Shown: one piece after another, positions 1-10,239 of the stretch
Numbering within the stretch: position 1 is the first letter of the stretch
Layout: the number at the start of each line of letters is the position of its first letter
DNA from: Delphinus delphis
Taxonomy: Eukaryota > Chordata > Mammalia > Artiodactyla > Delphinidae
Direction: 5' to 3'
Assembly (NCBI RefSeq): GCF_949987515.2
Contig: NC_082699.1
Location: 75,612,281 to 75,676,280 of the forward strand
DNA: 64,000 nt
The notes under the pieces: model-generated
Database searches by the model: none
What the model was told of the DNA's origin: nothing
The model's input: the letters and a program-made list of their open reading frames with translations, nothing else
Made by a program: the position numbers and the translations under genes

Positions 1-1457
1 AGAGTTGCCTGGGGGGAATTCAACTAGGAAAGATACTCTCTGATGAACAGAGGTGTTTGGAAGAGTGACAATTCTAGCCAGATTGAAATATCGTATAAAT
101 CTCTTAGGCATATAGTACAGAAATTCTGATGGCAGAAATGTAGTTATTTATAGATACTCGTTACTATGAACATATGCATCTTCCACAGACTTTACTAGAT
201 TCCTTACACGTATTGAATGCGAATAATTATGGGATTCTAGGGTTTACAAGTATACAGAAGTAGCTAAAATGATAACAGAAAACATATGGATATGTAATAG
301 TCTTAAGAAAAGTGTAACATTGGTGACTTCTATAAGAACATTGAAGCAAAATAAAAATGTGACATCATTGTTGACATGTATGCATTGTTTCTTCCCTCAA
401 CTTTGTCTCCTAAAAAAGAGAGGGCTTTAATTTTCTGGAAGATATGTACTGCTATTGTTTCCTATGTCTAGTAGACATCTATTAGCATAGATATCTTTTC
501 CTCTCTACCTAGGATAGTAGAGAGGAGTAGATGCAGGACTTTATAAGGAAAATAATCATTCTGTGAAAACTAGAAACTGGACCAAAAAGAAAGACACTGA
601 CACCCAATGATCACACACTGTATAGTGGTCAAAAGAGCACCTGACATTTTGTTCCAAGATGATGGGTTTTAATAATGGATTAGCCAAAGATCCCACGAGA
701 AGAGGTGACTGCTCAGATGCCATCTTTTACCTTCTAGGATACGAACCCTGTTTAAGAGATGCATTATAATTGGACATGATGATGACAGGAGTTAACTTGA
801 GGCAGAAAATCCTGAGAGCCAAACCTGAAGGGTATAGAGGCAGAGCGGGAGGCATTAGAGGAAGGATTTGTGGTGAAGAAGAGAGGGAGAGAAGGATTTT
901 CCCTTATATTTTATATAAGCTGGAATTCCCAGTTGCACATTGAATTTCTGCAATTCTTGACCCTTTAAGGACTTTCTTAAGACAAAAAGACTCCAGTAGG
1001 TGAGGACAGTACTTCTTTACTTCTCTGTGCGTACGACAATTTGGTTTGACACAAATAATTTTAACAGATTGTTGTTTAGATTTGAGAAGGAAAAGTTGGA
1101 GCAGATAAAGTCACTCGCATGTTTAAAGGGACTGAACTTGGAAAAATAATTTGGTATTTTCTCCCTGGTTTCAGACAGTAAATCATGCAAAGAGGAAAAG
1201 AACATAGGAAGATAGATGCTAATAAAATTTAAGAAAAACAACTTTCTTACACTATATTTTGGTATGAAATACTACTAGACTCACAAATTAACGAATGCTT
1301 ATTTTTCCCTTTCTTAAAATTATGTTTATGTCTTTGAATATTTAATAGAACTTACCTGTAAGTTTATTTGTAAAATAATCTGATGTGCTAAGATTTTGTT
1401 TGCACATTTTAAGTGAATAATTTACCTAATAACATCAATTATTTTAATTATAGCAGT
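1..1457. other. Unassigned AT-rich sequence, no gene seen
   Basis: No open frame above about 75 codons, no recognisable repeat and no RNA gene were found here. The sequence is AT-rich and of ordinary complexity, so it is probably old unique or highly decayed DNA. Confidence 0.5.
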
Positions 1458-1459
1458 GT

Positions 1460-1673
1460 TATTTATTTATTTATTTATTTTGCGGTACGCGGGCCTCTCA
1501 CTGCTGTGGCCTCTCCCGTTGCGGAGCACAGGCTCCGGACGCGCAGGCTCAGCGGCCATGGCTCACGGGCCCAGCCGCTCCGCGGCATGTGGGATCTTCC
1601 CGGACCGGGGCACGAACCCGTGTCCTCTGCATCGGCAGGCGGACTCTCAACCACTGCGCCACCAGGGAAGCCC
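1460..1673 (-). mobile_element. CHR-type tRNA-derived SINE, full length
   Basis: On the minus strand the element begins with GGGCTTCCCTGGTGGCGCAG, carries a tRNA-like head with a B-box-like GGTTCGTGCCCC, continues through the GC-rich body and ends at CGTACCGCA followed by a (TAAA)n-type tail, seen on the plus strand as repeated TTTA at 1460-1480. The family is recognised from memory as CHR, mobilised in trans by LINE-1. The right flank (TATTTAT at 1674-1680) resembles the tail, so the target duplication cannot be delimited. Confidence 0.88.
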
Positions 1674-1699
1674 TATTTATATTCTTAACAGGTGTATTG

Positions 1700-2040
1700 A
1701 TATACACTAAGTTGTAAATGTTTAAAAAGTACGATATGATGTTTTGACATATGTATATACTCACAAATCTATCACCACAAAAAGTCAACGAACATACACA
1801 TCACACCCAAGGCTTCTTGTGGCCCTTTATAGTCCCTCTATCTGCCCTCATTGCCACCCCCATCATACAAGCTGTGGATCATCTGCTCTCTGTTACTATA
1901 GATTAGTTTGCATTTTCTAGGTATTTCTATAAATGGAATCATACAAGTATGTGTCTATTGTTGTCTGGCTTCTTTTACTCAGCATGGTTATTGTGAGATC
2001 CAACCGTATTTTTACTAAGCAATATGCCATATTCTATTCA
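1700..2040 (-). mobile_element. Old LINE-1 3' UTR fragment
   Basis: The plus strand shows the antisense of an old mammalian LINE-1 3' UTR: a stretch on caccaccatcaccac-like flanks, then TTTGCATTTTCTAGG and ATAAATGGAATCATACAAG, which are familiar landmarks of that region. It has no coding potential and is diverged. The CHR SINE at 1460-1673 lies next to it. Confidence 0.6.
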
Positions 2041-2900
2041 TCCCATCCAGGGTAGTTTTCAACCTAGATATTGTATTTTTCATCTTTAGTAGGTCTGATT
2101 TAGGCATTTGATATATTTTCCATATCTCTACTTGACGTTCTCAGTATTCCTTCTACCTTGGAATCATGTCAACTACAGTTATAATAACTGTTTCAGTGTC
2201 TTTATCTACCAATTCTATCATCTGTGTCTTTCTGGGTTGGTTTCAATAGATTGATACTTCCGCTCACTAAGCCTCATATTCTCCTGAATCTTTGCATAAA
2301 TGATAATTTTTTATTGGATACCAGATGTTGTGAATTGTACCTTGTGTGTTGGCTATTTTTGTACATCTTGAAATAAATATTCTTGAACTTTTTTCTGGAT
2401 CTCAGCTAATTTATTACAGATATTTCTGGTACTTGCTTTTAAGCTTCATTAAGTTGGACAAGAACATCATTGAATCTAAGGCTAATTTTGTGCCCTAATG
2501 TTGTACTAAGACAAAACTCTTCAAAGTCCTCTACTTGATATTCCATGAGTTAAGAGTTTTTCCAACCTAACTGGTGGGAACTGTAACTATATCTAGGATT
2601 GTCTGAGCCAAAGATTTGTTCCCTCCAATCCTTCAGGGGGTTCTTTCACTGCCCTCTGATTATTAACTCACACACTTGTTATCAGTGTTCAATTGAAGGC
2701 TTGAAGGAGATCTTCTGTAGGTGTCTAGAACTCTCTTTCTCTGTTTAGTCCTCTCCTCTCTGATACTCAGCCCTGTCTCCTCAAACATGAAGACTGCCAA
2801 GCTCTTTGTGGGTTCCCCCTACCTTTTCTGTGGTCTGGAAACTCTCCAGCCAGTAAGCTGGGGCAATCACAGAGCTTACTTAGGATATAACTGTCCTTCA
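2041..2900 (-). mobile_element. Probable old LINE-1 3' region, family uncertain
   Basis: Phrases such as AATTCTATCATCTGTGTCTT, TTTTTTATTGGATACCAGATG and AAATATTCTTGAACTTTT match my memory of an ancient LINE-1 3' segment in antisense. Divergence is high and the right limit is unclear. The 100-codon open frame at 2721-3023 runs from this block into the mariner MITE and is not a gene. Confidence 0.45.
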
Positions 2901-2939
2901 TTATCTGATGTTCATTTTTTTGAAAATCACAGCTTTATC

Positions 2940-3022
2940 TATTGGGTTGGCCAAAAAGATCGTTCGGGTTTATCCATAACATCTTACAGAAAAACCCAAA
3001 TGAACTTTTTGGCCAACCAATA
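2940..3022. mobile_element. Palindromic mariner-type MITE with TA duplication
   Basis: A 79-bp palindrome (2942-3020) is flanked by TA on both sides (2940-2941 and 3021-3022), the target duplication of Tc1/mariner transposons. The arms begin TTGGGTTGGCCAAAAAG and end CTTTTTGGCCAACCAA, and the interior is also nearly self-complementary around CCATAACATCTTAC. This matches the short palindromic mariner derivative known from cetartiodactyl genomes. It has no transposase and would have depended on one in trans. Confidence 0.85.
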
Positions 3023-3040
3023 ATTTCCATTTTTCAGCAC

Positions 3041-3059
3041 GTGTATATGTATGTGTGTG

Positions 3060-3093
<34 letters not shown>
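3041..3093. repeat. Compound GT/AT/AC microsatellite
   Basis: A GT-rich run passes into about ten AT units (3061-3079) and then AC units (3080-3093). It begins about 20 bp after the mariner MITE. Confidence 0.9.
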
Positions 3094-3096
<3 letters not shown>

Positions 3097-4643
3097 GCAG
3101 TCAGGTAAATTGATTTCCTATTGTATCATCTTGGATGGAACAAGAAATTATAGGTTTTTTCTTAAGGAGATCAAATTGACATGCTTCCATGACATGACAG
3201 ACACAGACAGCTTTATGGTAATAGAAGAAATGTGATGAATAGGTTACCTAAATACCTGGTGATGCACCACAATCTGTTCTAGAGACCAGTTGCAACACCA
3301 AGAGATCCTGGTTCATGGTTCTTTATATCACCCTCTCCATCCCCTGATATTGCAGCATTTGGTGTTCTCAATCAAAATCAATGTGTCCTCAGTTTTACAC
3401 AAAAATTATACAAAATTATTAAAACATGCATCACTTTTATTTATCCCTAATTGGAAATATTGGTAAAGATACCTGCTTATTCAAACACAGTTTCAGTACA
3501 AGTCTCCCTACACCAGTAACCCCAACTCTATAGGTTACACAAAAGTGCCGCCTTTAACTCTATTTTATTGGGAATCCTGGAGCCACCTACTGTGCTGGTG
3601 CCTCTGAGTATGCGTGTACTCCATCACACTTCACTGGGATTAACTCAGGAGCTGGGTGGCTCCAGTGAGTACGTTACCACACTGAGGGCAGCTGAGTCGG
3701 GCTTGCAAAGGCAGCAGCCTACGTCCCAAGAAGATATGTTCGCCTTCTGCTCCATGCAAAGGGGAGAGTTTGCATAGTTCATTATAAGCGAGATAGAATC
3801 GTCCAATTGATTCTGCTACTGTTTCAGAGGAAAGACCCCTAGCACTGAGAATGTAGAAACCTGAAAGAGTATGCTGAGTATTTTAGAAATTTTAAAAGGC
3901 ATTTTTCTTTTCTGGATTTACATAAAAGGAAAGCACACATACATCAGTCAGCACCAAAACTTGTAGCCCCTGCTGGAGAATGGACCCCAATAACAATGAC
4001 TGTACATCGACAAATGGAGTTTTTATTATCAAATTATGCAACCTAAATTATGCATCCTTCCCAGCGAGCACCACACTTCAAAAGACAGATTTTTAAAGCT
4101 GTCAAGAAAGTATGCAAAGAGAAGCCAAATTTGAAATAATCATTGCTTTGCTGTTACTTTGTAAGCAGGACAAAAGAAATAACAGATTGAGTAATTGATT
4201 GGAGTAATGGACTCTGGTATTTATTTAACCATTAAGGAAAGAAAAAAGCTTACATGTAAAAGAAGAAGCGTTAGACTCCTTGGTTTTCAATTGGAAAGAT
4301 TAAAAATTCATCAGCTTATTATGTGCTATTGCTTTTTACCATTTATTAGTTCTGTAAACTATGGAGAAAATCTGAACCTATATTTTCTCTATATTATATG
4401 ATTTGAAATGGGTCAAAATAATAAGATATATCTAAGAAAAGATTTTCAGATCTGTCCAAATACTAAATTGGGTGCTCTAGTTAGGAGCTAATTCCTTATC
4501 CCTAGACATGTGGAAGTAAAGTCTGGGTTATCATTTATTTTACAATGCAGGAGAAGAAAGGCTTTAAAGATTCGTATCAGGATAAAAAAGAAGAAATGCA
4601 AGAAAGTCCTAAAACTTATCTTCACTTATGCTTTTATACTATC
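3094..4643. other. Unassigned sequence, no gene seen
   Basis: No repeat was recognised. A 69-codon frame at 3568-3777 has ordinary composition and no domain I recognise, so chance is the simplest explanation. Confidence 0.45.
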
Positions 4644-4766
4644 AGAAAGAGAGAGAGACAGAGACAGAGATAGTCAGAGAGAGACAGAGATAGAGAGAGA
4701 CAGAGACAGAGACAGGAAAAGAGAAAAGGAAAAGGAGTGGGGGGACAAAGAGAAAGAGAGAGAGAA
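4644..4766. repeat. GA-rich simple repeat (GAGA/GACA)
   Basis: An imperfect purine array of GAGAGACAGAGA units ends in an A-rich purine stretch. It produces low-complexity open frames on both strands (Arg/Glu/Asp repeats on plus, Leu/Ser repeats on minus) that are not genes. Confidence 0.9.
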
Positions 4767-5391
4767 AAAACTAATTCAGAAAATGGTATATTTTGGAAAG
4801 TGCAAACAACAATATACACTTTCAACAATACCTACTTCAAGTTTGAAAAGCCGCAGACATTGATAATAAGGCTAAAATCTGGGACATTTAGAAAACTGTT
4901 AAAGCACCCGTAAAACTTTAATTTTGCTGTATATCCTTTAAAAATTGTAAAGTCAAAAGTAATAAACAGCCTTTCTTTATTTAAAAGTCCACCTAAAATA
5001 TTTTGAAATGCATATGTAATCGATGATAGTGTATCCAATAAGAATCATTTTATTTAAATTGTGACTTTAAGAAAAAAGGTCACCCCCCAACATACCTCAT
5101 ACATCTTCTCTGTAATGGCCAAACAGTCCACACACTCACTGAGGTGCGTAATTCTACTCAAGGATTTACTGTCTGACGTGGCCAAGAAAATGAACTAGCC
5201 TATGATACATGAAGAGAGGTCATCTCATTGCAAATGGGGAAAGTTTATTCGTTTTTCTATTAAAATGTTTATGCTTAGTGTCATTACATTACCTGAGAAA
5301 TGAAACATCTCGTCCAACCAGCGAACAACTATCCAACTGAAAAGCAAGACAGAGTCTTTCTGGTCATGGCCATAAGAAAGAGGTGTTAAAA
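4767..5391. other. Unassigned AT-rich sequence
   Basis: No recognisable gene or repeat. It ends at the target duplication of the next SINE. Confidence 0.45.
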
Positions 5392-5628
5392 GGGTAGAGT
5401 CTGGGGCTTCCCTGGTGGCGCAGTGGTTGAGAGTCCGCCTGCCGATGCAGGGGACACGGGTTCGTGCCCCGGTCCGGGAAGATCCCACATGCCGCGGAGC
5501 GGCTGGGCCCGTGAGCCATGGCCGCTGAGCCTGCGCGTCCGGAGCCTGTGCTCCGCAACGGGAGAGGCCACAGCAGTGAGAGTCCCGCGTACCGCAAAAA
5601 AAAAAAAAAAAAAAAAGGGGTAGTCTGG
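5392..5628 (+). mobile_element. CHR-type SINE with target duplication
   Basis: The SINE body starts at about 5403 with GGGGCTTCCCTGGTGGCGCA. It has an A-box-like TGGTTGAGAG near 5424, a B-box-like GGTTCGTGCCC at 5459-5469, and ends at CGTACCGC followed by about 22 A residues (to 5616). GGGTAGAGTCTGG at 5392-5404 and GGGTAGTCTGG at 5618-5628 are the flanking duplications, identical apart from two extra bases on the left; the left copy overlaps the first Gs of the element. The long clean A tail suggests a fairly young insertion. Confidence 0.9.
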
Positions 5629-7120
5629 AATCAATAAAAGCTATGTCTCTCCCCTCCCCCAAAAAAGGCGGCAGTCTGATGGAATTCATCCCACTCATAC
5701 CTGTATTGTACCCATCCACATAAACTCCAGCTGTACCAGTAGATCTCAATAAAGTACCCAATTCTCTTTGAAAAAACTCCATCATCATCCCAAGTCAGGA
5801 CATTCAGGTGGCATACATTTAAATTTAGCCTTGAAAATATTTAGTTCAGTCTACATGATCGTGGGGAAAACAAAACAAAACATACATATAAAAAGAACAT
5901 GCTCATAGCAATGTTTCCCATGACATATCATGAATTATTTATAAACAATGCATATTTTCTGATGATGTAGATGTTTCTCAGGATCAGAAGTCTAGTTCGG
6001 TTAAGAGTTGGTACCTCCACCCACGTCAACCCTGCCTGATGCGAATAATGGATCATTTTAGAGAAGTGCAGAGGAGTCAGTAATTCACATAAGCAGTTAA
6101 GGCTTGGGATTTATTTGAAGCACTACATTTTATTCTTGGATATTTATGTTAGTGGGGTTTTTTTTGCTGTACCTTGAATGTTTCCATTTTAGGAGACATT
6201 CAAAACAGCAATTCAGCAGATGATCTAAAAAGGAGATTTGACTCATCTGATATAAAATGCAGTTAATACAGATACACTTTGAAAAGTATCCATAAAATAA
6301 GATTTCCTTTTGCTCTCATTGGCTCCTTCACACTCTTTCTTTGATATCAAAGAAGTAAGTTCTGCCATCATATTTGACTATTCCAAATTTTTCAGCCTGC
6401 CATATTTCATAGTGTTAATTATAATTCAACTAGAGATTTATACAGTATACATGTCTCTCTCTGAAAGGCATTTCCTATCCTTATTCAAATATGCATGTTG
6501 GTAAAATCGACATGGTTACCAGCAAATTAATTCTTCACTCTGTTATGGTTAAATTTACCCTTCACGCATTATTAAAATATTTCCCAACTTTATAAGGAGG
6601 ATAAAAATAGCTTGATTTGATTACATTTTGCCTATTATTTTAAATCCTTTTGATTGAAATACAAAAAAGGGAAATAATTGTTACCATTTAAATTTGGTAA
6701 GTTTTAAATACAGAAGCAGTTTCCACAACAAGAAATAAAGCAATTTTCTAGACCTTCATTTAAAATGTTCTGATATCCTCGATATAAATAATTATAGACA
6801 CAATAAATTACAGAGTAGGTGCTGTATGGATACTGGCAGCATGAAAGGGAGCATTTCTCTTGTTCCTGTGTTGTCTGGAATTACTCACAAGGTGACTTGG
6901 TACAGCATGAAGGACACTGGACCTGACACAGGAAATTCTGCTACTGATCTCATATGAACCACCTGCTATCACAGCATCACTGAGAGAATTACCGTTAATG
7001 ACCCTGAATCTCAGATTCCACGAATGAAATGAAAATAACAATATTTCTTTTTGATGTCACAGGATGGCTTTGGGGAAGAGAGAAGTGACCTAATGCAACA
7101 TAAATACTTTCTGCAAATAA
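5629..7120. other. Mostly unassigned; weak MIR-like patch
   Basis: No gene seen. About 6895-7065 has the word order of a MIR SINE on the plus strand (a tRNA-proximal stretch followed by AATCTCAGATTCC and a GAAATGAAAATAACAAT end), but it is weak. The rest is AT-rich and unassigned. Confidence 0.35.
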
Positions 7121-7123
7121 AAA

Positions 7124-7147
7124 GTGTCTGTGTGTGTGCCTATGTGT

Positions 7148-7179
<32 letters not shown>
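7124..7179. repeat. TG microsatellite
   Basis: An interrupted TG-rich stretch ends in about 15 uninterrupted TG units (7150-7179). Confidence 0.9.
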
Positions 7180-7180
<1 letters not shown>

Positions 7181-7181
<1 letters not shown>

Positions 7182-7580
7182 TTCTTGATGCTTGCAAGAA
7201 GCCATTTGCAATTATTGAGACAGTCAGGAGGAAGGAAAGAAAACCAAGCAGGGGTGAGCAACATTATCTATTTAATATTTGCCTCTAAGAACCAGACCCT
7301 CTCTATCTACCAAGAAGAATTAAGAGACAGAAGGAGAATGGTAAATCAACAGGCTGTTTGTTGACAGGTCACTGCAGGACACAAAACCCATACAGGCGCT
7401 GTTGGGGAGACCTTTCTTCAGGGAAGGACCAAAGTCTAAGTAGGAATTCATGGGGCAGGAACCGGCACAGGAAGGTGCTGGAACCAGCGGTCTGGCTATT
7501 GGAGTGTAAGCCCTTGTCCAGCTGTCCGGGGTAAGACCCTTTAAGAAGAAGCGCTCCAAGCGTACAGCTTGAGTGCACAA
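7181..7580. other. Unassigned sequence
   Basis: No gene or repeat recognised. The short open frames here have no recognisable domains. Confidence 0.4.
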
Positions 7581-7584
7581 GCTG

Positions 7585-7617
7585 TTTTACTTATTTTATT
7601 TATTTATTTATTTATTT
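7585..7617. repeat. ATTT simple repeat
   Basis: Repeated TTTA/ATTT units, possibly the remnant of a retroposon tail, as a second (ATTT)n run at 7683-7700 heads the following SINE. Confidence 0.7.
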
Positions 7618-7677
7618 TTGCCACCACATCTCTTGCTTTATTGTTATTCATAGCTCTTATTTCCACTTGACTATTTT

Positions 7678-7812
7678 TTAAATTTTATTTATTTATTTAT
7701 TTTGGCTGTGTTGGTTCTTCATTGCTGTGCGTGGGCTTTCTCTAGTTGCGGAGAGCGGGGGACTACTCTTCCTTGTGGTGCGCGGGCTTCTCATTGCGGT
7801 GGCTTCTCTTGT
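7678..7812 (-). mobile_element. Truncated longer-form CHR-related SINE
   Basis: The plus strand reads TTTATTTTGGCTGTGTTGG, then the familiar CTTTCTCTAGTTGCGGAGAG and TGCGCGGGCTTCTCATTGCG. This is the antisense 3' half of the longer SINE form in the same superfamily. The tRNA-like half is missing: the element stops at GGCTTCTCTTG, exactly where an L1 poly-T begins. Confidence 0.7.
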
Positions 7813-7968
7813 TTTTTTTTTAACATCTTTATTGGAGTATAATTGCTTTACCATGGTGTGTTAGTTTCTGCTGTATCACAAAGTGAATCAGCTATACGTA
7901 TACATATATCCCCCTATCTCCTCCCTCTTGCATCTCCCTCCCACCCTCCCTATCCCACCCCTCTAGGT
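7813..7968 (-). mobile_element. LINE-1 3' end, truncated
   Basis: A poly-T is followed by AACATCTTTATTGGAGTATA, ATTGCTTTACCATGGTGTG and a pyrimidine-rich stretch (CCCTCCCACCCTCCCTATCC), the antisense of a cetartiodactyl LINE-1 3' UTR. It is cut off near CCCCTCTAGGTG. No clean target duplication is visible. Confidence 0.8.
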
Positions 7969-8104
7969 GTTTTAGATGGTGACTCTGGCCAAGCACCACA
8001 ACTCAGCATGTAACCACCTCACAGGGTTGTTTATCATTAGTGGATCCATCCTCTCTCCCTGAGTGTTGCTATCTGTTCTTCCAGCCCCCAGATCTAAGAG
8101 ATGG

Positions 8105-8330
8105 TTTAGCACAGCTGTTACGAGCTTGGTTACTAGAGACATATTGCTTGAGTTCAAATCCAAGCTCCACCACTTATTAATTCTGCAACTTTATGTGATC
8201 TTCTTAACATCTCTATGCCTTCACTTTTCTCGTTTGTAAGACAGGAATAGTGAGTACTTGTAACATAGGGTTATTAAGGGAATTAAATGGAACAATTCAG
8301 GTCAACTGGGCAGAGTAGAGAGTCACTACA
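8105..8330 (+). mobile_element. MIR SINE
   Basis: The plus-strand order fits MIR: AGCACAGCTGTTACGAGC, GAGTTCAAATCCAAGCTCC, CCACTTATTAATTCTG, ACATCTCTATGCCTTC, GTAAGACAGGAATAG and GGGTTATTAAGGGAATTAAA. It is old and diverged, as expected for a family shared by all mammals. Confidence 0.75.
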
Positions 8331-8464
8331 AGCTGAAGAGTGTGATTTGTTTTGATTAGGAAGCTGCACAGCAGAGTGTGTAAGACTCACCCTGTCCAGA
8401 GTCATCAACCCCCTTCCTCCTATAATCAGCTGTCGGTGGAGGAGGGGGGAATCACTGTTATCTC

Positions 8465-8612
8465 TCCTTCCATGTCCCTCTGCTTACTCATTTGTAAATG
8501 GTAATAAAAATGCTTGTCTCACAGGGAGTCTTACGAGGATTAAATAAGGCAACAGGAAGAGCAAGCCCAGCATACAGTGAACACCCACTCAGTGGGAGAT
8601 ATCACTGTAACC
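8465..8612 (+). mobile_element. MIR SINE, 3' half
   Basis: TTTGTAAATGGTAATAAAAATGC followed by GAGTCTTACGAGGATTAAAT has the order of the 3' half of MIR. It is the second of three MIRs within 800 bp. Confidence 0.6.
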
Positions 8613-8644
8613 GTCCCAGAGCAGGACAGCAGACCATTTCTAGG

Positions 8645-8868
8645 TCAAGATCCATTGGTTCCCAGTTCAGCTCTTCTCCTTCTAGCCTGTGACCTGAAGC
8701 AAGATACTTAGTCTCTCTTTATGCATCTCAGTTTTTGTTGTTGTTTCCATCTGGAACGTAAGAGTAAATACCTCAAAGGGCTGTGTGGGATGAAGCCATT
8801 TATCAGAACCTGAAACAAAGTAAACATTTGAGACATGTTAGCTATTATTATCACTGCTGTGATGATGA
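8645..8868 (+). mobile_element. MIR SINE
   Basis: The order matches MIR: GTTCCCAGTTCAGCTCTTC, TAGCCTGTGACCTGAAGCAA, TTAGTCTCTCTTTATGCATC, CATCTGGAACGTAAGAGTAA and a CTATTATTATCACTG end. Confidence 0.65.
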
Positions 8869-8989
8869 CAGCGTTGAGGAAGAGGATGGTATAAGGGAAA
8901 GTGGTGTGTCCATGCAACTGCGTCCAGTCACCCCACAGGGGACACTGCCCGTGGTATCCCAGGACAGTTATTAGCTCACTAGCCACTTC

Positions 8990-9260
8990 GGGAGTGGAGG
9001 AAGGTTAGAACTCACACCTGCACTGTGAAGCCAGCATGGGACACAGAAAAGGGACTCTTGTCGCATAGCAAAATAAATTCCAAATAATTGTGATTAAAAT
9101 CTGTAATCTCTCGAGTGGATTTTTAAGTAACTAAAAATCAAGGGTTATCTCTTCTCCTCTTCACAGTGATGAGCTATATAGAAAATGCCTAGGAAACGGT
9201 ACTTAAATAGTGGACCTACTGGAAAGCACCGTATTTGTGTCTCAGGATCTACAAAACAGT
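8990..9260. other. Unassigned sequence
   Basis: No gene or repeat recognised. Confidence 0.35.
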
Positions 9261-9264
9261 GACA

Positions 9265-9425
9265 CCACTTTTTGTCTTTCCAATATTTATTTGTTGAGTG
9301 TAATCTGTATGCCTGCCTTTGCTAGGCTCTGGAGAAACAGTTATGAATAAATTAGGCACAGTCTTTGCTACCAGGAATTTAAAAATTTGGTAGAAGTAAA
9401 GAAAAAGTACACAGAAAATCACCGT
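9265..9425 (+). mobile_element. Ancient L2-like repeat fragment
   Basis: AATATTTATTTGTTGAGTG, GCCTTTGCTAGGCTCTGG, AACAGTTATGAATAAATTAG and CACAGTCTTTGCTACCAGG follow the word order of a common ancient mammalian repeat that I associate with L2. Family assignment is by memory only. Confidence 0.5.
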
Positions 9426-10098
9426 CTTCGTAATACAACCTGTCTCGCTTTCTCTCATTTCACGAATATCTTTCTCAGGGCACAAACGTAGAATTAGGGT
9501 ATCTATCAAAAGAAACATGGTCCAACTCCTGCTAGAGCAGACCTTAGATGCTCTATTACTTTTATAAACTCTCTCTAATGAAAACAAGTATGCTATTAAA
9601 AGAAAGATACGAACTATACCTTCTGGGCTTACATGTCTAGGTACCCATTTCAAGTAGAAAAGCAAGGCATCTAACAATCCTATGTCCATGGGTTTGTGAA
9701 TTCTGAATTCACTGAGAGTTGTGAAAACCAGGACAATTACTGAAACACTGAACATTTTAAAGACCATTTTAAAAGCTGGTAGAACAAAGAGAGGCAAAGA
9801 AGCAAGGCTACAAAGAGTGGATTAATAAAATCTGAAGATGGAGCAGGCAGATTTATCCCTTACAAGGCATAGGAGTTTAGACAGAAAATTGAAAACCTTT
9901 CCCAGGAAATAATAGTAACTGACAGTGGCTTCATAGTAGCTCAGATACTGAGCTCACTTTTTAAAAATAAGAGAGAAAATAGATGTCTCAATTAGAAAAA
10001 GGATACTGTCAGAAAAATACATGTTAACAGAAAGCTCTAATCTGTTTCTTTGATTCAGACAACAGATAAATAGGTAAATTTAAAGAAAATAGAGTTGG
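9426..10098. other. Unassigned; contains most of a 182-codon open frame
   Basis: A minus-strand open frame spans 9249-9797. About its last 55 codons run through the L2-like fragment above, while the first part lies in unassigned sequence. It is rich in Phe, Leu, Val and Ile, as random AT-rich frames are. No domain is recognised and there are no splice or conservation data. It is probably a chance frame. Confidence 0.3.
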
Positions 10099-10099
10099 A

Positions 10100-10235
10100 A
10101 AACCCCTATATTGGAGACTTATCATTCTATTTGTATGGAAACTAAGATTCAGGAAGATGAAATGACCCCAAGGCCCTATGGTAAGGGAGAACAAAATTAG
10201 GACTAGAATCACAGAGCCCAGGGAGCCATGTTCCC
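10100..10235 (-). mobile_element. MIR SINE fragment
   Basis: ATGGAAACTAAGATTCAGG, GATGAAATGACCCCAAGGCC and AAAATTAGGACTAGAATCAC match the antisense of the MIR core and tRNA-proximal region. Confidence 0.6.
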
Positions 10236-10239
10236 TATT

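Noticed and set aside
1413..1788. Repeated apparent proteins of 60-90 codons at every SINE (also 5364-5634, 14067-14314, 17480-17821, 24329-24707, 27175-27502, 29666-30095, 59509-59968)
   Set aside because: They are the same antisense and sense frames of a GC-rich SINE. Several frames are open at once, and the copies carry tails and target duplications of a retroposon.
4510..4863. 117-codon Arg/Glu/Asp-rich frame
   Set aside because: It is a translation of the GA-rich simple repeat; the opposite strand is equally open as a Leu/Ser repeat.
5459..5469. tRNA gene suggested by the B-box-like sequence in the SINEs
   Set aside because: The rest of the cloverleaf and acceptor stem is not tRNA-like; it is the degenerate tRNA-derived head of a SINE.
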